From a virus, in IMG/VR virus record IMGVR_UViG_3300034272_000848, positions 1 to 20,393 of that record: 20,393 bases of DNA; one strand, written 5' to 3'. The position numbers were made by a program, and so were the translations under genes. Below, in pieces: positions 17,488 to 20,393 of the stretch. The stretch's first letter is position 1. Each line of letters starts with the position of its first letter. The notes beneath the pieces were generated by a model. The model was not told the DNA's origin, ran no database searches, and was given only the letters and a program-made list of their open reading frames with translations.

Positions 17488-17960
17488 AAGTTGTACTCTT
17501 TTATTGTATATTTTATCGGGTCATTAAGTATAGCGTGTTCTTTAACCTTTGTAAAGTGTTTCTTTACATACGCAAGATCGAAAAACTTATCACACTTGTA
17601 GTCTGCATCTATTTCAGTAATATAAAATCTATCAATGATATCGAGATATTGTTCATAAATGGCACTTCCGCCAATAATGAATATTTCTTTGTCGGGATAT
17701 TCTAAGGCACAGAAGTCTAGTGCGGAACCGCAGTCATCAAAGGTATGATCACCTAGCATCCTCTTTCTGCTTATCACTACATTGATTCTATTAGGTAGGG
17801 GCTTTCCTAAACTATCATATGTAGTTGATCCCATAATAACAACTTGGTTAGTTGTCATCTTTTTAAACCACTGCATATCACCCTTGAGGTGAGGCCAGGG
17901 CATCTGACCATTAAATCCTATGCCCTGGTTGCGTTCAACTGCAACTAAACAGTTAATCAT
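17484..17960 (-). CDS. folA: Dihydrofolate reductase
   Basis: This 158-aa enzyme reduces dihydrofolate to tetrahydrofolate with NADPH, regenerating the cofactor consumed by the adjacent thymidylate synthase. Family features in order: 'LVAVERNQGIGFNGQMPWPHLKGDMQ' region with Trp22 and the catalytic acid Asp28; 'VIMGSTTYDSLGKPLPNR' (NADPH-binding, 42-58); 'NVVISR' at 60-65; 'IFIIGGSAIYEQ' at 93-104; and 'FYITEIDADYKCDKFF' near 112-127. Length is normal for bacterial and phage enzymes. A TGAGG Shine-Dalgarno sequence precedes the start, and the ATG overlaps the upstream stop by one base (TAATG). The gene order (reductase then synthase, overlapping) matches frd-td of phage T4. Confidence 0.97.
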   Translation of the reverse strand: MINCLVAVERNQGIGFNGQMPWPHLKGDMQWFKKMTTNQVVIMGSTTYDSLGKPLPNRINVVISRKRMLGDHTFDDCGSALDFCALEYPDKEIFIIGGSAIYEQYLDIIDRFYITEIDADYKCDKFFDLAYVKKHFTKVKEHAILNDPIKYTIKEYNL

Positions 17961-18565
17961 TAAGCCTCAGCTTTTGTTGCCTTGGTAGCTTTCTTAGCAG
18001 GTGGTTCAATTTCGTCTGCCTTCTTTCGAAGATTTTGTGCTTCCTTAAACAACTTATCTGCCATGGACCGTAGATCGGATGCAGTAACTGGTGCTTCTGC
18101 AACTTTTGATCCAGTGTCTACAATCACATCGTCGACAATAATTTCTTCTTTAGCTGGCTTTTTAGTTGTAGTAGAAGGCTTCTGACCGTCACTAACAGCT
18201 AACTCTTCGACAGTGATACCCTTTTGAGCCGCAATCATTTCATTTAGCTCATTTAATGGAATCTGTGTTTGAGTATTAGGAGTCATCAACACGAGATTAG
18301 TGGGAACTTTTTTAAGTTGTCCACGAGCGTGTAGCCAACTTAGCATTACATCGCCGTCTGGAAATCGGCGTGTTGCTAAGATATCAGCTAACTCGTTTGC
18401 TTGTTGACCGGATTCACTTTGAATAACGCTCATCAAAGCATCGTGATTAGCATCTGGCAAGCCACTAGTCCCAACAACTAATGCATTGTTGGGCTCTCCC
18501 GGAACAGTCCTATAAACTACTGCTACTCGAGCAGCATTATTTTTCATTTTTCCCACATGTTTCAT
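17960..18565 (-). CDS. Conserved-looking phage protein of unknown function with Lys/Ala-rich tail
   Basis: This 201-aa protein is not assigned a function. Residues about 10-115 look like a folded domain ('ARVAVVYRTVPGEPNNALVVG', 'LPDANHDALMSVIQSESGQQANELADIL', 'MLSWLHARGQLKKVP', 'LVLMTPNTQTQIPLNELNEMI'). I recall similar unassigned proteins in marine T4-like phages, but this is memory, not a search. Residues about 125-201 are low-complexity (Thr, Lys, Ala, Pro), with an acidic stretch near 139-150 and a probable short coiled coil at 163-188, ending in 'KKATKATKAEA'. A strong AAAAGGAGA ribosome-binding site precedes the ATG, and a hairpin encloses the start codon. It lies within the operon leading to the folate genes. 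Confidence 0.75.
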   Translation of the reverse strand: MKHVGKMKNNAARVAVVYRTVPGEPNNALVVGTSGLPDANHDALMSVIQSESGQQANELADILATRRFPDGDVMLSWLHARGQLKKVPTNLVLMTPNTQTQIPLNELNEMIAAQKGITVEELAVSDGQKPSTTTKKPAKEEIIVDDVIVDTGSKVAEAPVTASDLRSMADKLFKEAQNLRKKADEIEPPAKKATKATKAEA

Positions 18566-18570
18566 GTGAA
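18552..18570 (-). promoter_or_regulatory. Hairpin enclosing the start codon of the 201-aa gene
   Basis: The message reads CACATG-AAA-CATGTG, a perfect 6-bp stem with a 3-base loop (18554-18568). Two U-G wobble pairs extend it to 8 bp (18552-18570). The initiator ATG (18565-18563) is inside the 5' arm, while the AAAAGGAGA ribosome-binding site is just outside and free. This could limit initiation or be opened by upstream translation. Confidence 0.5.
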
Positions 18571-18577
18571 TCTCCTT

Positions 18578-18820
18578 TTATTGCTTAGGTGCTGGTTCTT
18601 GACCTTTAGCAGGTGCAACTGCATTTAGAAATACATTCAGCTTGTCAAAAGCTGCACCAACACCCGAAACTTCAGATGCACTAAACGCACCGCGGCGAAC
18701 TGCAACATCGATAATTGCTCGCAAGTTTTGTAGATCTGAAATTGTCAAGTCTGGTTGACTTGGAGCACCCTGATCTTGTGTTTGTGCAACTTCTGGTTGC
18801 ATGTTTTCTTTATTTTCCAT
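18578..18820 (-). CDS. Small protein of unknown function (80 aa)
   Basis: The start is supported by an AAGGAA ribosome-binding site lying inside the end of the upstream gene (the mRNA reads AAAAGGAATTTTAAAAATG). The N-terminal 24 residues are Gln/Pro-rich and probably disordered. Residues 25-68 form a predicted helical core ('LTISDLQNLRAIIDVAVRRGAFSASEVSGVGAAFDKLNVFL'-like, in two helices), and the end is Pro/Lys-rich. Small proteins with a similar 'DL..LR.IIDVA.RRGAF' core are, from memory, common in T4-like marine phages without a known role. It lies between the 96-aa and 201-aa genes, with 12 bases to the next start. Confidence 0.7.
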   Translation of the reverse strand: MENKENMQPEVAQTQDQGAPSQPDLTISDLQNLRAIIDVAVRRGAFSASEVSGVGAAFDKLNVFLNAVAPAKGQEPAPKQ

Positions 18821-18822
18821 TT

Positions 18823-19113
18823 TTAAAATTCCTTTTGTTTATGTAAATGATGACAACCCAATGATAGCATAGTTAGCTCTTTAGGATCTTCCATTCCTAT
18901 TTCTGTAATAGAAACAAGTTTCCTGTTAGAGTCAATGCCTTGCTTAACTTGAATAGCATATCGACTATTTAAATTAAACTCAATCCATTGTTCTACTAAT
19001 TTGGTATCAAATTTATGATCGATGGATATTTTCAAAAAATGTTCCGGAATAAAGGAAAGTTTCCTAAATCCTAGAACATTCAATGCATTAACTATCCCTC
19101 TATTTAGCGCCAT
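18823..19113 (-). CDS. Small protein of unknown function (96 aa)
   Basis: This is a basic-to-neutral protein with no recognised domain. The central segment 'LVEQWIEFNLNSRYAIQVKQGI' is followed by 'LVSITEIGMEDPKELTMLSLGCHHLH', which looks like a conserved phage motif but has no function I can name. The 'C-H-H-x-x-H' cluster near the C-terminus (C87, H88, H89, H91) might bind metal; this is speculation. The start is preceded by AGTAGGTAG, a modest Shine-Dalgarno sequence, and by a perfect TATAAATA late-promoter match, so late expression is plausible. Its end overlaps the ribosome-binding site of the next gene. Confidence 0.65.
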   Translation of the reverse strand: MALNRGIVNALNVLGFRKLSFIPEHFLKISIDHKFDTKLVEQWIEFNLNSRYAIQVKQGIDSNRKLVSITEIGMEDPKELTMLSLGCHHLHKQKEF

Positions 19114-19125
19114 AAACTACCTACT

Positions 19126-20385
19126 TTATTTATAATAAGCAGTCTGACCGAACGGAGAAACGATTGATTCTGTGCCGTGGATAACGAACAAAGTGTCGCA
19201 ATAGTCCTCATCTCCCCAACTACCGCAAGGATATCCGTCAGTAAACATGATAAACTTTTTAGGTTGAATATCATTGTCCTTCATGAATTCCCAGTTTGCA
19301 TCGAAGTCAGTACCGCCACCGCCTTTAACATCGTAGCTCATAATGTCGTCGGCACTATCACCTGTAAATTGTGCATAGTTATACACCTGAGTGTCGAAGC
19401 ACCACAGGTCCAATTTAAAGTCCTGATACTCGTCCATAATACCCTTAACTTCACTGAGGAAATCTTTAGCCATAGCATCGCTAATAGACCCGCTCATGTC
19501 AATTGCAACAGAAACGTCAATAGTATCTTGGTTCATCATGCCAGGCAAAATCGCACCACTGTGCTGACTCTTACGATTTGGACGAGCGAAGCTGTAGTTG
19601 CTTTTTAGAATACTTTGGATATTCATACGCAACAGTTGACGCCAGTCCATTTTTGGCTCAGTAAAGTCTTTAATCATTCGAGCAATAGCCGCTGGCATTT
19701 TACCAGCACCTGCTGATTGTGCAGCCGCCACCATGGCTTCTTTGATTTCGTCTCGGATAGCTTTCTTTTCTTCGGCAGTTAGCTTAGGACGGCCTTTGCC
19801 GTTACCTTCTTGATCACCGTCTTCTCCTTCGTTCTCATCATCGCCCTCGCCGTCTAGGTGCTCGTCTAGCAATTCGCCGAGTTGGCTGAGATCGATTTTG
19901 TCGGCTTTTTCGTACAAGTCATTATAAATTTCTTCGTAGCTCTTTCCACGATACTTGTCATCTTGGAAGATCTTGATAAGACTAGGCACTGTACCAATTC
20001 GTTCGTCTTTAAGAATTTGATTAGTTGCATAGTCTGCCGCGATGTTAGACAGCTGAGGGTCACGTCCTTCACGGCGCCCCATATGATCAAACACATTATG
20101 GAGAACTTCGTGAGCAAAGCCGAACTCACACTCTTTAGGGTTTAGTTTATTAACAAAACCTAAATTGTAATAAAAATTACGACCGTCGGTTGCAAGAGTT
20201 TGACACCAGTCTCCTGCTTCTACCATTTTCATACGAGTAGCAAGATTGCCAAAGAATGGATGACGCAACAGAAGACCGACACGAGCAGTAATCAGTTTGT
20301 CTAGAATCTTAGCTTTCTCAGAAGGGCTAAATTCTTGTTTAGTCCAATCTTGCTTTTTAACTTTTTCAGTCTTCATTACTGTCAT
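19126..20385 (-). CDS. Metallopeptidase-like / VWA-like protein (DUF2201-type)
   Basis: This 419-aa protein has two recognisable halves. The N-terminal half has the zinc motif 'FAHEVLHNVFDH' (His92, Glu93, His96, with His101 four residues on) followed by 'NIAADYATNQIL' with Asp118, the pattern of the DUF2201 metallopeptidase-like family. An acidic linker (about 174-198, rich in Asp, Glu and Gly) precedes a helical segment (200-260). The C-terminal half (285-400) is a VWA-like domain with a MIDAS pattern: 'AIDMSGSIS' (Asp296, Ser298, Ser300), 'GGGGTDF' (Thr359) and 'MFTDGY' (Asp383). Bacterial relatives commonly sit beside MoxR-type AAA+ ATPases, which suggests a partner just beyond the right edge. 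The start is not certain: the ATG at 20385 has a weak upstream site, Met4 is an alternative, and the frame stays open to the window edge. Confidence 0.85.
   Translation of the reverse strand: MTVMKTEKVKKQDWTKQEFSPSEKAKILDKLITARVGLLLRHPFFGNLATRMKMVEAGDWCQTLATDGRNFYYNLGFVNKLNPKECEFGFAHEVLHNVFDHMGRREGRDPQLSNIAADYATNQILKDERIGTVPSLIKIFQDDKYRGKSYEEIYNDLYEKADKIDLSQLGELLDEHLDGEGDDENEGEDGDQEGNGKGRPKLTAEEKKAIRDEIKEAMVAAAQSAGAGKMPAAIARMIKDFTEPKMDWRQLLRMNIQSILKSNYSFARPNRKSQHSGAILPGMMNQDTIDVSVAIDMSGSISDAMAKDFLSEVKGIMDEYQDFKLDLWCFDTQVYNYAQFTGDSADDIMSYDVKGGGGTDFDANWEFMKDNDIQPKKFIMFTDGYPCGSWGDEDYCDTLFVIHGTESIVSPFGQTAYYK
19127..19134 (-). promoter_or_regulatory. Perfect T4-type late promoter TATAAATA
   Basis: Read leftward, bases 19134-19127 are TATAAATA, identical to the T4 late consensus. 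It lies at the junction after the metallopeptidase-like gene (overlapping its last bases) and 13 bases before the ATG at 19113. Transcription would start near 19121, leaving a short leader that still includes AGGTAG as a ribosome-binding site. Confidence 0.55.
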
Positions 20386-20393
20386 GATATTTC

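Noticed and set aside
19177-19608. 143-codon open frame on the plus strand
   Set aside because: It lies opposite the well-supported VWA-like domain coding region and encodes no recognisable protein.
1-20393. tRNA genes, CRISPR arrays, insertion sequences or attachment sites
   Set aside because: No cloverleaf sequence, spaced direct repeats or transposase-like frames were seen, and the intergenic space (32 bases at most) leaves no room for them.

Overview
The window looks like part of a tailed-phage genome, most probably a T4-like myovirus from a marine or other aquatic setting. The sequence is AT-rich and almost fully coding, with gene junctions of a few bases or overlaps. It carries very long modular virion proteins, tail-fibre proteins, an adjacent dihydrofolate reductase/thymidylate synthase pair in T4 order, and two matches to the T4-type late promoter (TATAAATA). 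No host genes, tRNAs, insertion sequences or CRISPR arrays were seen. The host cannot be determined from this window.

Right-going block (1-16606): seven co-oriented genes for the virion exterior. First is the 3' part of a giant structural protein (more than 3160 residues, start outside the window). It carries a carbohydrate-binding-like motif, a seven-repeat FG-GAP propeller, Gly-Tyr-Gly repeat domains, a nidogen-like (NIDO) domain and several fibre-like beta modules. It is followed by a short collagen-like fibre protein, a subtilisin-family (S8) serine protease with an intact catalytic triad, and a 209-aa probable virion protein preceded by a late-promoter match. Three tandem fibre paralogues then share an N-terminal domain but differ at the C-terminus: one ends in a tail-collar domain, one is short, and one ends in a domain that recalls fibre maturation domains.

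Left-going block (16603-20385): six tightly packed genes converge on the fibre genes. In transcription order they are a metallopeptidase-like/VWA-like protein, three proteins of unknown function (96, 80 and 201 aa; a perfect TATAAATA precedes the first), dihydrofolate reductase and thymidylate synthase. The last two supply tetrahydrofolate and dTMP for phage DNA synthesis. The two blocks meet tail to tail with overlapping stop codons. A perfect 11-bp stem-loop inside the last fibre gene is a good candidate terminator for the left-going operon.

The most notable points are the giant protein's domain mosaic, a protease gene placed inside the fibre cassette, the triplicated fibre N-domain with swapped tips, the terminator hidden in coding sequence, a hairpin that encloses a start codon, and the metallopeptidase/VWA protein. 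All functional calls come from motif reading, and no database search was run.
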